A stretch of DNA of 37,198 nucleotides from Candidatus Omnitrophota bacterium (GCA_020346285.1 CP070780.1:244388-281585), one strand, 5' to 3'. Numbered from the stretch's first letter, positions 1 through 8,833 are shown. Numbers and translations are program-made. The notes: generated from the letters alone by a model not told the origin.

Positions 1-1
1 A

Positions 2-547
2 TATGAAAAACTCATTTACGACGGCGAGGAACACGTTTCCATCGGTTCGTTAAATAAGGAGATTTCGAAATTAACCCTTACGGTAAACGGCGTTTCCAAA
101 ACATACTCTATGACCGGATGGAGGATTGGCTATGTAGCCGGCCCCCCGGATATTATCAAAAAGATCGGGGCGCTCCAGAGCCATTCTACGTCAAATCCGT
201 CTTCTATAAGCCAGATGGCGGCATTGGAGGCATTAAAGGGAAGCCAGGAGGCCCTCTTTAAAATGAAAGAGGAGTTTGTGGCAAGAAGGGATTATATGGT
301 AAAAAGGATAGATTCGTTCAAAAACGTCTCATGCGTAAAACCAAAAGGCGCTTTTTATCTTTTCTGCAATATATCCGGGACAGGGCTCGACTCAATTGCC
401 TTCTCTACGAGGCTACTGGAAGAGGCCAGGGTTGCATGCGTTCCCGGAGTTGCATTTGGCTCCAACAGACACGTAAGGTTGAGCTTTGCCACGAGCATGG
501 AGAATATTAAAACCGGGCTCGATAGAATCGAAAAATGGCTCAAATGA
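2..547 (+). CDS. Class I PLP-dependent aminotransferase, C-terminal part (5' truncated by window edge)
   Basis: The reading frame is already open at base 2, so the N-terminal half lies outside the window; about 181 residues are visible. The PLP Schiff-base lysine is in the SKTYSMTGWR motif (Lys codon at 98-100), and the arginine that holds the substrate carboxylate is in RLSFATS near the end. These motifs and the preceding LIYDGEEHVS stretch are typical of the aspartate/aromatic aminotransferase (AspB/AspC, subgroup Ib) family, which moves an amino group between glutamate and a 2-oxo acid such as oxaloacetate. Its stop codon overlaps the start of the leuC-like gene. The following isocitrate and malate dehydrogenase genes make 2-oxoglutarate and oxaloacetate plausible partners. 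The fold is certain; aspartate specificity is inferred. Confidence 0.9.
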   Translation, partial: YEKLIYDGEEHVSIGSLNKEISKLTLTVNGVSKTYSMTGWRIGYVAGPPDIIKKIGALQSHSTSNPSSISQMAALEALKGSQEALFKMKEEFVARRDYMVKRIDSFKNVSCVKPKGAFYLFCNISGTGLDSIAFSTRLLEEARVACVPGVAFGSNRHVRLSFATSMENIKTGLDRIEKWLK

Positions 548-1812
548 AGCAGACAATAGCCGAAAAGATATTGAGTAAACACGCAAATAAAAACTTAAAA
601 GCGGGGGAAATCGCTATCGCTAAAGTAGACTATTGCTTTGGCCAGGACGGAACGAGCTCGCTTATTATCGAAAGTTTCAAAAAACTCGGTACGGATAAGG
701 TTTTTGATAATGCCGCGTTTTCTATGTTTATCGACCACAGTTCCCCGAGCCCCAATATCGGTGTTTCGACTATACATAAGTTAATGAGGGAGTTCGCTAA
801 AAAGCATTCTGTAGCGCTATTCGACATAGGGTGCGGCATATGTCACCAGTTAATGGTAGAAACAGGAGCATTAACATGCGGCGACCTTGTCCTCGGCGCT
901 GATTCTCATACCTGCACCTACGGGGCATTAAATATATTTTCGACAGGCGTTGGTTCGACCGATTTAGCCATTACGCTTGCCAGCGGCAAGAATTGGTTTA
1001 AGGTCCCTGAAACGATAATGGTAAGGGTCAGCGGGAAATTGCCTGTCGGCGTATATTCAAAAGATGTCATCTTGTTTATTATAAAAGACATAACCTCTAA
1101 AGGCGCAAATTATAAAGCACTGGAGTTTTGCGGAGATACGATTAAGCGTTTAAGTATCGATGCCCGTTTTACAATGGCGAATATGTCTGTTGAAATGGGC
1201 GCGAAATGCGGGATTTTTGAGGCAGATAAAAAAGTCCTGGATTGGGTGAAGGCCCGTTCAAAAAGAAAACCCCATCCTGTTACAGCCGACGATGGCGCCG
1301 CATACCGGGACGTAAAGGAATACGATGTAGGGGCGCTTACGCCCCGGGTTTCCATACCGCATGAGGTAGATAATGCCGTGCCGGTTGAAGAAGTAGAGGG
1401 GACCCGTATCGACGAGGCCTTTATAGGCACTTGCACCAACGGCAGGATGGAAGACCTGGAGATAGCGGCAAAAATATTGAAAAATAATAAGGTTCACCCA
1501 GACGTCAAGCTTGTTATAGGCCCGGCATCGCGCCAGGTTCTTCTCGGCGCCATAAAAAAGGGTTATGTCGATACCTTTGTGGAGGCGGGGGCCGCAGTGC
1601 TGGGGCCGGGGTGCGGGCCTTGCGTCGGCACCCATAACGGCGTTCCTGCCGACGGCGATAATATTATTTCTACGGCAAATCGAAATTTCAAGGGGAGGAT
1701 GGGGAATCCTAATGCAAATATATTTTTGGCGAATCCCGCTACGGTTTCGGCTTCAGCGATAGAAGGGAAAATATCCGATCCGCGCATATTTTCCAGAAGG
1801 TTAAAAAAATGA
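535..1812 (+). CDS. leuC: Aconitase-superfamily large subunit, LeuC/HacA type (3-isopropylmalate, homoaconitate or aconitate hydratase)
   Basis: At 425 residues this has the length of the short, archaeal-type LeuC/homoaconitase large subunits, which pair with a separate small subunit. The three [4Fe-4S] ligands are visible: Cys300 in GTCTNG and Cys360/Cys363 in GPGCGPC, followed by the family region around NRNFKGRMGNP and LANPATVSASAIEG. The enzyme hydrates and dehydrates a tricarboxylic-type acid in the cytoplasm. The start at 535 overlaps the preceding aminotransferase by 13 bases; an in-frame ATG at 544 is an alternative. The next gene, the small subunit, overlaps by ATGA. Sequence alone does not separate leucine, lysine or TCA-type substrates. 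Because isocitrate and malate dehydrogenase genes follow and no leuA or leuB is visible, an aconitase role is a serious alternative to LeuC. Confidence 0.93.
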   Translation: MAQMKQTIAEKILSKHANKNLKAGEIAIAKVDYCFGQDGTSSLIIESFKKLGTDKVFDNAAFSMFIDHSSPSPNIGVSTIHKLMREFAKKHSVALFDIGCGICHQLMVETGALTCGDLVLGADSHTCTYGALNIFSTGVGSTDLAITLASGKNWFKVPETIMVRVSGKLPVGVYSKDVILFIIKDITSKGANYKALEFCGDTIKRLSIDARFTMANMSVEMGAKCGIFEADKKVLDWVKARSKRKPHPVTADDGAAYRDVKEYDVGALTPRVSIPHEVDNAVPVEEVEGTRIDEAFIGTCTNGRMEDLEIAAKILKNNKVHPDVKLVIGPASRQVLLGAIKKGYVDTFVEAGAAVLGPGCGPCVGTHNGVPADGDNIISTANRNFKGRMGNPNANIFLANPATVSASAIEGKISDPRIFSRRLKK

Positions 1813-2327
1813 AGAGTGGAATAAAAAATATGGCCCATCGCCTGTTAAAGGTACAAGACAATGTAAATACAGACTATATTATTTCCGGCCGTTATAAATT
1901 CAGCATACAGGACCAAAGAGAGCTGGCCAGGCACGTGTTTGAAGATATAGAAGAAAATTTTTATAAAAAAGTGCGCAAAGGCGATTTTTTAATTAGCGGC
2001 GAAAACTTTGGATGCGGTTCCTCGAGAGAACAGGCCCCTTTAGCGTTAAAGGCAGCGGGGATTAAGGTAGTTATCGCAAAGAGTTTCGCGAGAATTTTTT
2101 ATAGAAATGCGCTAAATTTAGGGCTATGCCTTTTGGAATGCAATACTAATTATATAGACGATGGCGACGAACTCGAATTGGAATTGGACAAAAATATTTT
2201 AAAAAATAAATCTAAAGGGCTAAACATTGCTTTTAAACCGATACCGCCCATGGCTAAGAAGATTCTTGCCGAAGGCGGTATGGTAGCGTATTTCAAAAAA
2301 CACGGAGGGCTTGAACTTGAGGCATAA
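1809..2327 (+). CDS. leuD: Aconitase-superfamily small (swivel) subunit, LeuD/HacB type
   Basis: A protein of 172 residues with the swivel-domain hallmarks: a [13 protein letters not shown] entry motif, the [10 protein letters not shown] substrate-binding loop, and the [18 protein letters not shown] segment. It completes the active site of the LeuC-type large subunit encoded immediately upstream, which it overlaps by ATGA. AGAAGG at 1795-1800 is well placed as ribosome-binding site for the 1809 start; a second in-frame ATG at 1830 would give a protein starting at the usual family position. The tetrapeptide after SGR is Y-K-F-S. In characterised relatives this loop contacts the variable part of the substrate, and as I recall it YKFS matches neither the standard isopropylmalate nor the homoaconitate version, so substrate stays open. 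Confidence 0.92.
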   Translation: MKSGIKNMAHRLLKVQDNVNTDYIISGRYKFSIQDQRELARHVFEDIEENFYKKVRKGDFLISGENFGCGSSREQAPLALKAAGIKVVIAKSFARIFYRNALNLGLCLLECNTNYIDDGDELELELDKNILKNKSKGLNIAFKPIPPMAKKILAEGGMVAYFKKHGGLELEA

Positions 2328-3399
2328 AATAACTTTAATTCCAGGCGACGGGATCGGCCCGGAAATAAGCCTCGCGATGAGGCGTTCGGTCGAGGCAACG
2401 GGCGTTGATATAAAATGGGAAGTTGCGGAAGCCGGCGGTGACGTAATTGAAAAATATAAAACGCCCCTTCCCGATTCTGTAATTGATTCCATAAAGAAAA
2501 ACGGCGTTGCGATAAAAGGGCCTGTTGTTACCCCTGTCGGTTCGGGTTTCCGAAGCGTGAACGTCAGGCTCAGGCAGGAGCTGGATCTCTTCGCGTGCGT
2601 GCGTCCCTGCAAACTCTATAAAGGCGTAAGGTCCAATTACAAAGATGTAGATATTGTTGTTATCAGGGAGAATACGGAAGACCTTTATGCCGGCATCGAA
2701 TTTGAAAAAGGCACGAAAGAAGTTAAAGAGCTTAGCCGCCTGATACAAAAAAGCTCCGGTGCGAAGCTAAAAAAAGATACCGCATTAAGCATTAAGCCCA
2801 TATCGGAAAGCGCGTCGCGAAGAATCGTAGAATTCGCCTTTACATATGCCCGAAAGAATAATCGCAAAAAGGTTACGGCTGTTCATAAAGCGAATATCAT
2901 GAAATATACCGACGGGCTTTTCCTCGAGGCCGCAAGAGATGTTGCAAAAAAACACTCTGACATAGAGTTTGAAGACAAAATCGTAGACAACATGTGTATG
3001 CAGCTTGTGCAGAAGCCGAACTTATACGACGTATTAGTGTTGCCCAATCTGTACGGAGACATAATATCCGATTTATGCGCCGGCCTGGTGGGAGGGCTGG
3101 GCGTTACCCCGGGCGCCAATATCGGAGACCATATAGCGTTATTTGAGCCGACCCACGGGAGCGCCCCGAAATATAAAGGGCAGAACAAAGTAAATCCGAC
3201 AGCTATGCTCTTTTCGGCCGTCCTGATGTTACGTTATATAGGAGAGGGCGCATCGGCAGAAAAATTAGAAAATGCCGTTGCGGCGGTGATAAAAGAGGGA
3301 AAGCATGTAACGTACGACTTAAAGAAAGACAGAAATGACCCAACCGCCGCGGGAACCAGGGAGATGACAGACGCGATTATCGCTAAGCTTAATCTCTAA
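2317..3399 (+). CDS. Isocitrate/isopropylmalate dehydrogenase family, isocitrate dehydrogenase-like
   Basis: This cytoplasmic beta-decarboxylating dehydrogenase (360 residues) probably oxidises isocitrate to 2-oxoglutarate. Family motifs in order are [10 protein letters not shown], a substrate segment [11 protein letters not shown] with the Ser-x-Asn pattern of isocitrate dehydrogenases, [10 protein letters not shown], the [10 protein letters not shown] metal-binding region and the HGSAPKY cofactor loop. IPMDH and HICDH lack the Ser-x-Asn pattern, so isocitrate is favoured. I chose the TTG at 2317 because GGAGGG at 2304-2309 sits 7 bases upstream; a TTG at 2311 is in frame but lies only one base from that site. 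The gene overlaps leuD by 11 bases, indicating translational coupling with the hydratase subunits. Lys-Tyr in the cofactor loop resembles NADP-dependent enzymes. Confidence 0.88.
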   Translation: MRHKITLIPGDGIGPEISLAMRRSVEATGVDIKWEVAEAGGDVIEKYKTPLPDSVIDSIKKNGVAIKGPVVTPVGSGFRSVNVRLRQELDLFACVRPCKLYKGVRSNYKDVDIVVIRENTEDLYAGIEFEKGTKEVKELSRLIQKSSGAKLKKDTALSIKPISESASRRIVEFAFTYARKNNRKKVTAVHKANIMKYTDGLFLEAARDVAKKHSDIEFEDKIVDNMCMQLVQKPNLYDVLVLPNLYGDIISDLCAGLVGGLGVTPGANIGDHIALFEPTHGSAPKYKGQNKVNPTAMLFSAVLMLRYIGEGASAEKLENAVAAVIKEGKHVTYDLKKDRNDPTAAGTREMTDAIIAKLNL

Positions 3400-3416
3400 A
3401 GCTTAATTATTTAAAT

Positions 3417-4331
3417 ATGAAAATATCAATAATAGGGGCGGGTAATGTAGGTTCGGCGCTGGCGGAGCGTGTTTTGACACGCAACCTGGCTGATGTTGTA
3501 TTGCTGGATATCGTAGAGGATTTGGCAAAAGCAAAAGCCCTTGACCTGTCGGATGCGTCACCTCTCATGGGTTACAAAAAACGCGTACTCGGGACAAGCG
3601 ATTATAAAAAAACCGCTGATTCAAGGGCTGTTATCATAACAGCGGGTTTTCCCCGCCGGCAAGGCATGTCAAGGGATGACCTCATACATAAAAATGGCGA
3701 AATTATGAGGGCTGTTCTAAAAAATATAAAGGCATTTTCGCCTGACGCTATCCTTGTCGTGGTTACCAACCCCCTGGATATCATGACATATTTGGCCTAC
3801 AAAGAAATCGGGGGGGAGCGCCGGAAGATTCTTGGCATGGCCGGAAATTTAGATACAGCCAGGTTCAAGGCATTGCTGTCGCAGGAGCTCGGCGTGCCGC
3901 CTGAAAAAATAGAAACCTTTGTATTGGGTAGCCATGGCGATACAATGGTCCCTCTTGTCTCAAAAACGCTTATTAATGAAAAGCCGCTTGCAAGCATGTT
4001 AAGCAAAGAAAGAATCCGGGAACTTGTGAAAAGGACGAAAAAAAGGGGCGGCGAGATTGTCGCGCTTTTAAAATCCGGTAGCGCCTATTTTTCACCGAGC
4101 GCAGCCTGTTTCGAAATTCTGGAAGCCATTATAAATGACGCGAAAAAGGTAATTCCGTGCTCTTCGGTCTTAAAAGGAGAGTATGGAATAAATGACTGCG
4201 CTATAAGCGTCCCTGCCAAAATAGGGAAAGGCGGCGTTGAAGAAATTTTGGAATGGAAATTACCCGATACGGAGCTTATCGCTCTAAGAAATTCAGCCAA
4301 AGCGGTTAAGGATATTCTGGACAAACTATAA
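3417..4331 (+). CDS. mdh: Malate dehydrogenase (LDH-like type)
   Basis: A 304-residue NAD(H)-linked enzyme interconverting malate and oxaloacetate. The N-terminal Rossmann motif is GAGNVG (residues 7-12) with Asp31 at the end of strand beta2, which binds the NAD ribose. The active-site loop TAGFPRRQGMSRDDL carries the arginines that select a dicarboxylate (lactate dehydrogenases lack the first). VTNPLDIMTY and GSHGDTMVP supply the catalytic Asn/Asp/His set. Length and motifs match the tetrameric, LDH-like malate dehydrogenases of many anaerobes. It follows the isocitrate dehydrogenase gene after 17 bases. No good Shine-Dalgarno sequence is visible before the ATG, so it may depend on upstream translation. 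Function is secure. Confidence 0.95.
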   Translation: MKISIIGAGNVGSALAERVLTRNLADVVLLDIVEDLAKAKALDLSDASPLMGYKKRVLGTSDYKKTADSRAVIITAGFPRRQGMSRDDLIHKNGEIMRAVLKNIKAFSPDAILVVVTNPLDIMTYLAYKEIGGERRKILGMAGNLDTARFKALLSQELGVPPEKIETFVLGSHGDTMVPLVSKTLINEKPLASMLSKERIRELVKRTKKRGGEIVALLKSGSAYFSPSAACFEILEAIINDAKKVIPCSSVLKGEYGINDCAISVPAKIGKGGVEEILEWKLPDTELIALRNSAKAVKDILDKL

Positions 4332-4357
4332 GTTACAACAGAAAAGAGGAAAAAGTA

Positions 4358-5542
4358 ATGCAGGAAGCAAATAGACTGAAAAGATTACCGTTATATCTTT
4401 TTACGATTATCGACGAGTTAAAAGACGCTGCGCAAAAGAAAGGCGTCGACATAATAGACCTCGGGATGGGAAATCCCGACCAACCCACCGCAAAGCACAT
4501 TGTCGATGAATTATGCAGGAAAGCGGCTATAAAGGAAAACCATAGATATTCAAGGTCAATTGACGAATCTGAAAAAAAATTGAGGGAAGCAATTGCCAAA
4601 TGGTATCATACGAAATTTGGCGTTACACTGGATCCCCGGTCGGAAATTCTGCCCCTCATAGGCTCCAAAGAGGGAATAGCGCACCTTTCGCTGGCCTTTT
4701 TAAATAACGAAGATATAGCGCTGGTTCCCAACCCGGCATACCCGGTCCATTTTAACGGCGTGCTCATCGCCGGAGGAATATTGCATAACATTCCTATTTA
4801 TGAAAAAGATGGCTATTTGCCGAATTTAAAAAGTGTCCCTAAACGAATAACCGATAAAGCCAAACTGCTTTTCTTAAGCTATCCCCACAACCCGACAACA
4901 GCTGTTGCTAACACGAAATTTTTCGAAGATGTTGTAGATTGGGCCAGGGGGAAAAATATTATAATCGGCCACGACCTCGCTTATTCCGATATCGTGTTCG
5001 ATAATTATAAAGCGCCCAGCATATTCCAGATAAAAGGCGCGAAAGAGACGTGTATCGAATTTCACACTTGTTCCAAGTCATACAATATGGCCGGCTGGAG
5101 AATGGGCTTCGCTGTCGGCAACAGGGATATTTTAAAGGTTCTGATGAAAACAAAAAGCTACATTGACTTTGGCATATTCAAGCCGATACAATACGCTGCA
5201 ATTAAAGCCCTTTTGGGGCCTCAAGGCTGCGTAAAAAAAACCGTAGCGATTTATAAAAAGCGCCGGGATACGCTGGTAAAAGGACTAAGGGAAATCGGCT
5301 GGAATGTGCCTATGCCGAAGGCGACCTTCTACCTTTGGGCGCGCATACCCGATAAATATAGCGCTTTGACTTCAATGGAATTCGTTTCTCTTTTAATAAG
5401 AGAAACGGGCGTCGTTATCGCGCCCGGAACGGGTTTCGGAGAATACGGGGAAGGGTATGTAAGATTTGCCCTTGTCGAAGATACGGCGAGAATCAAGGAG
5501 GCGGTAAAGAGAATAAAGCGCATTTTAGAAATGGAGACATGA
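4358..5542 (+). CDS. Class I aminotransferase, AlaC / LL-diaminopimelate aminotransferase-like
   Basis: A 394-residue fold-type I PLP enzyme. The N-terminal motif DLGMGNPDQPT, the cofactor-pocket segment LLFLSYPHNPTTA, the Schiff-base lysine Lys240 in HTCSKSYNMAGWRMGF and the terminal arginine in GYVRFALV are all present. The sequence style (RLKRLPLYLF start, HRYSRSID, KATFYLWARIP) is that of the AlaC/YfdZ and DapL-like group, which makes alanine from pyruvate or LL-diaminopimelate from tetrahydrodipicolinate using glutamate. AGAGGA lies at a normal distance before the ATG. Its place after malate dehydrogenase suggests a shared amino-acid role. I cannot decide between alanine and diaminopimelate from sequence alone. 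Confidence 0.88.
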   Translation: MQEANRLKRLPLYLFTIIDELKDAAQKKGVDIIDLGMGNPDQPTAKHIVDELCRKAAIKENHRYSRSIDESEKKLREAIAKWYHTKFGVTLDPRSEILPLIGSKEGIAHLSLAFLNNEDIALVPNPAYPVHFNGVLIAGGILHNIPIYEKDGYLPNLKSVPKRITDKAKLLFLSYPHNPTTAVANTKFFEDVVDWARGKNIIIGHDLAYSDIVFDNYKAPSIFQIKGAKETCIEFHTCSKSYNMAGWRMGFAVGNRDILKVLMKTKSYIDFGIFKPIQYAAIKALLGPQGCVKKTVAIYKKRRDTLVKGLREIGWNVPMPKATFYLWARIPDKYSALTSMEFVSLLIRETGVVIAPGTGFGEYGEGYVRFALVEDTARIKEAVKRIKRILEMET

Positions 5543-5545
5543 TAG

Positions 5546-6664
5546 ATGAAGAAACGCGTCTTATTAATGTACATTTCGAACTATTCGGGGCATCACTCGG
5601 CAAGCCTCGCCATCGAAAACGCTCTTTATAAATTATCCGATAATATAGAAATATCCAACATGAACTCCTTCCAGTATACAAATCCAATCCTCGAAAAAGT
5701 TATAAACAGAACATATATGGGCGTTATAAACAGGACCCCTGAAATATGGGGGTATCTCTACGATAATCCGAAAGTCGTAAGGAAAACTCAAAAATTAAAG
5801 GAACTGATTCACAAGCACAATTCGCAAAAAATGAAAATTCTTCTGGATAGCTTCAAGCCGCACGCCGTTATCTGCACCCAGGCTTTTCCGTGCGGCATTA
5901 TAGCTGATTATAAAAAAACCTATAATATTGACGTGATGCTTGCCGCTGTCCTTACAGATTACGCCCCGCATTCTTACTGGCTTTATGACAGCGTTGACAT
6001 GTACTTTGTTCCTTCGGAGGAAACAAGAGAAAGGCTCATATCAAACGGCATCTCAAAAGACAGGATTAAACCTACAGGCATCCCCATCGATTCAAAGTTT
6101 AAAAAAGTCGGGGATAAAAGGAAAATAATAAATTCGCTAAATCTCTCGCCCGATATACCCATAATCCTGGTAATGGGCGGCAGCCAGGGTATCGGGCCCA
6201 TTAAAGATATTATTAAAACCCTTAATAATCTAAAGATAAATTTTCAAATTATCATTGCTACCGGGAGCAACAAAGGGCTCTGTCAATATCTGCAAAAGAA
6301 AAGCCCCCAATTTAAGAAAAAAACTATCGTCTTCGGATATGCAGACAATATCGACGAGCTTATGGAAATATCGTCTTTGATTATCTCAAAACCCGGCGGT
6401 ATAACAATAAGCGAAGCCCTCGCCAAGCACCTGCCCATACTGATTGTGAAGCCCATACCCGGCCATGAACAGATGAACACCGATTATCTTGTGAAGAATA
6501 AAGTAGCTATCAAAGTCAATACGCTGCAAGACATAGAAGTTTTCATAAAAGAATTATTATCAAATCCTTTGGCCTTGGAGAATATAAAAGCGCGCGCGGA
6601 GAAGCTTTCAAAACCTAATAGCGCCATAGATATAGCCCGGACGATATTAGAAAGGATTATGTAA
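5546..6664 (+). CDS. GT28 glycosyltransferase, MGDG synthase / diacylglycerol glucosyltransferase-like
   Basis: A 372-residue GT-B glycosyltransferase. The N-terminal MGDG-synthase-type acceptor domain begins with VLLMYISNYSGHHSA, with the Gly-His-His motif of the family. The C-terminal nucleotide-sugar domain contains VMGGSQGIGPI and SKPGGITISEALA followed by PIPGHEQMN. Relatives (plant MGD, Bacillus UgtP) move galactose or glucose from a UDP-sugar to diacylglycerol at the cytoplasmic face of the membrane. GGAG at 5533-5536 is a suitable ribosome-binding site. Its stop codon shares one base with the start of the acyltransferase gene (TAATG), so both products likely act on the same lipid. The exact sugar and acceptor are not readable from sequence. 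Confidence 0.85.
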   Translation: MKKRVLLMYISNYSGHHSASLAIENALYKLSDNIEISNMNSFQYTNPILEKVINRTYMGVINRTPEIWGYLYDNPKVVRKTQKLKELIHKHNSQKMKILLDSFKPHAVICTQAFPCGIIADYKKTYNIDVMLAAVLTDYAPHSYWLYDSVDMYFVPSEETRERLISNGISKDRIKPTGIPIDSKFKKVGDKRKIINSLNLSPDIPIILVMGGSQGIGPIKDIIKTLNNLKINFQIIIATGSNKGLCQYLQKKSPQFKKKTIVFGYADNIDELMEISSLIISKPGGITISEALAKHLPILIVKPIPGHEQMNTDYLVKNKVAIKVNTLQDIEVFIKELLSNPLALENIKARAEKLSKPNSAIDIARTILERIM

Positions 6665-7515
6665 TGCTTTATTTTCTTTATAGAGCGGGGAGGTCTTTAT
6701 GTTTAAAAGTACCGCTTAAAATATGTTATAAAGCAGCCGTAATTTGCGCCGATATTTATTATTTATTCGCGCGAGATGACAGGAGAAACCTGACAGATAA
6801 TCTGAAAGTTATCCTGGGAACAGACGATAAAAAATTAATAGAAAGACATATAAAAAGTATATTCAGGAATTTTGCTAAATATCTGGCTGATTTCTTTAGA
6901 TTCGGCAAATTAAACCGGGATTATATATCAAGCAATATAACCATCGAAGGCAGAGAAAATATAGATAGGGTATTAGCAAAGGGAAAAGGCGCAATTATGC
7001 TGGGAGCTCATATCGGGAACTGGGAAATGGGGGCTGCGGTTATAGCAAGTTTAGGATATCCCTTTTATGCTATCGTATTAAGCCACAAAGATAAACAGAT
7101 TAACGATTTCTTTGTCCACCAGCGCTCTATAGCCGATGTAAAGATAATAGCCGTCGGTAGCCAATTAAAAAATTGTTTCAGGGTATTAAAGAAAAATAGC
7201 CTCGTGGCCATTGTCGGTGACAGGGATTTCTCCGGTCACGGCGTAAAAGCGGATTTCTTCGGCCGCCCGGCCATCCTGCCAAAAGGGCCCGCATTTTTTA
7301 GTTTAAGGATAGGCTCTCCTATCATACCAAGTTTTTTATTAAGGATGAAAGATGATACCTTTAAATTGGTCTTTGAAAAACCGCTGGAAGGCAAAAGCAC
7401 GGGCAATGAAGAAGCGGACATAAAAAACCTCATGCAAAAATATCTTTCGGTAATCGAGAAATATATAAAAATTTTTCCCGACCAATGGTACGCATTTAAA
7501 AGGGTATGGACATGA
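6664..7515 (+). CDS. LpxL/HtrB/PatA-family lysophospholipid acyltransferase
   Basis: A 283-residue membrane-associated acyltransferase of the bacterial lipid A acyltransferase family (LpxL/LpxM, mycobacterial PatA). The catalytic HX4E motif is His116 to Glu121 in GAHIGNWEMG. Further family signatures are IVGDRDFSGHGV, DFFGRPAILPKGPAFFSLR and the terminal DQWYAFKRVW. Enzymes of this family transfer an acyl chain to a glycolipid hydroxyl on the inner membrane. Being wedged between a diacylglycerol glycosyltransferase-like gene and a GT2 gene, both in overlap, it may acylate the sugar of that glycolipid (as PatA does) instead of, or besides, serving lipid A. The family is clear, the substrate inferred. 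Confidence 0.88.
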   Translation: MLYFLYRAGRSLCLKVPLKICYKAAVICADIYYLFARDDRRNLTDNLKVILGTDDKKLIERHIKSIFRNFAKYLADFFRFGKLNRDYISSNITIEGRENIDRVLAKGKGAIMLGAHIGNWEMGAAVIASLGYPFYAIVLSHKDKQINDFFVHQRSIADVKIIAVGSQLKNCFRVLKKNSLVAIVGDRDFSGHGVKADFFGRPAILPKGPAFFSLRIGSPIIPSFLLRMKDDTFKLVFEKPLEGKSTGNEEADIKNLMQKYLSVIEKYIKIFPDQWYAFKRVWT

Positions 7516-8195
7516 AAGCGTGTGTTTTAATACCGTCTTATAACGTGGGACAGACCATCGGAGATGTCGTAAAAAAAATAAAAGGCATGGGCCTCGAGGT
7601 TATCGTAGTCGACGACGGCTCAACCGACGATACAGAAAGGGCTGCTTCCGAAAACGGCGCCATTGTTATGAAGCATATTAAAAATCTGGGCAAGGGCGCA
7701 TCCATCAAGGAAGGATTTGAATTCATGCTGAAAATGACGAATTTTGATACTGTCATAATCATGGACGGAGACGGCCAGCACGACCCGGATGACATTAAAA
7801 AGTTTATATCGCACGCCAGAGAGCGTGGCGATGACATTATAATCGGCAACAGGATGGCGCTTACAAAAAATATGCCTTTTGTGCGATTGGCGACAAATAA
7901 ATTCATGTCTTTTTTGCTTTCCGCGATGTGCGGGCAACGTATCCCGGATACGCAATGCGGATTCAGGCTTATTAAAAGAAAAATTTTGGAAAAAATAAAA
8001 TTTGAGTCAAATAAATATGATTTGGAATCGGAGATACTTATAAAGGTCTCCCGGATGAATTTTAGAATAGCCTCCGTGCCCATAGAAACCATTTATAGAA
8101 ATGAATTGAGCAGCATACATCCCGTGAAAGACACGATAAGGTTTGCCGGGCTTCTTGTAAAGTCGTATTTTAATAGATATAACGATAACAAATGA
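7512..8195 (+). CDS. GT2 glycosyltransferase, DPM1-like (polyprenyl-phosphate sugar synthase type)
   Basis: A 227-residue GT-A enzyme with no C-terminal membrane helices. The nucleotide-binding start is LIPSYNVGQTIG, VDDGSTDDT follows, and the DxD metal motif lies in MDGDGQHDP; the DTQCGFRL segment is characteristic of the DPM1/DPG-synthase group, which loads a sugar onto polyprenyl phosphate in the cytoplasm. The ATG at 7512 forms an ATGA overlap with the preceding stop and has AAAAGGG ending at 7504; an in-frame ATG at 7506 is less well placed. It may supply an activated lipid-linked sugar to the glycolipid made by its two upstream neighbours, or modify that lipid directly. Confidence 0.87.
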   Translation: MKACVLIPSYNVGQTIGDVVKKIKGMGLEVIVVDDGSTDDTERAASENGAIVMKHIKNLGKGASIKEGFEFMLKMTNFDTVIIMDGDGQHDPDDIKKFISHARERGDDIIIGNRMALTKNMPFVRLATNKFMSFLLSAMCGQRIPDTQCGFRLIKRKILEKIKFESNKYDLESEILIKVSRMNFRIASVPIETIYRNELSSIHPVKDTIRFAGLLVKSYFNRYNDNK

Positions 8196-8833
8196 ATTAT
8201 GCCGCCCTACGCAATAGGATGGTAGAGGAGCAGCTTATCCCGCGAGGCATATCCGATGAAAGGGTTTTAGAGGCCTTTCGCACCGTAGAGCGGCACATGT
8301 TTATCCCCGCGGAATCACGTGATAACGCTTACGAGGACCATCCATTACCCATCGGCGAAGGACAGACCATATCCCAACCCTATATGGTAGCGCTGATGAC
8401 GCAGTGCCTCGATTTAAAAGGCAACGAGAAAATACTCGAAATAGGCACGGGGAGCGGATACCAGGCCGCAATTCTTGCCGCCATTGTAAAAGAGGTCTAT
8501 TCCGTAGAGCGTGTCGAATTGCTTGCAAAAAGGGCGGAATCGGCTTTAAAAAAACTCGGATATAATAACGTAAAGATAAAAGTCGGCGACGGAACCCTGG
8601 GCTGGAAGGAACACGCGCCTTATGACGGGATTATAGTTACGGCAGCTGCCCCGAAAATACCCGATGCATACACCGAACAACTTAATATGGGGGGAAAACT
8701 GGTTATACCCATGGGAACGATGTTCAGCCAAATTCTAACCGTTGCGGAGAAAAAAACCGACGGAATCCAAACCAGAGACATGTGCGGCTGCGTTTTCGTG
8801 CCATTAGTAGGTAAGGATGGTTGGAAAGAATAG
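8192..8833 (+). CDS. pcm: Protein-L-isoaspartate O-methyltransferase
   Basis: A 213-residue SAM-dependent methyltransferase that repairs isoaspartyl residues in aged proteins in the cytoplasm. The N-terminal region has the family pattern RNRMVEEQLIPRGI and HMFIPAES, then YEDHPLPIGEGQTISQPYMVA, the SAM-binding LEIGTGSGYQAAILA motif, and the GWKEHAPYDGIIVTAAAP region. Length matches bacterial Pcm. It overlaps the GT2 gene by ATGA but has no evident functional link to the lipid genes. Confidence 0.95.
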   Translation: MNYAALRNRMVEEQLIPRGISDERVLEAFRTVERHMFIPAESRDNAYEDHPLPIGEGQTISQPYMVALMTQCLDLKGNEKILEIGTGSGYQAAILAAIVKEVYSVERVELLAKRAESALKKLGYNNVKIKVGDGTLGWKEHAPYDGIIVTAAAPKIPDAYTEQLNMGGKLVIPMGTMFSQILTVAEKKTDGIQTRDMCGCVFVPLVGKDGWKE

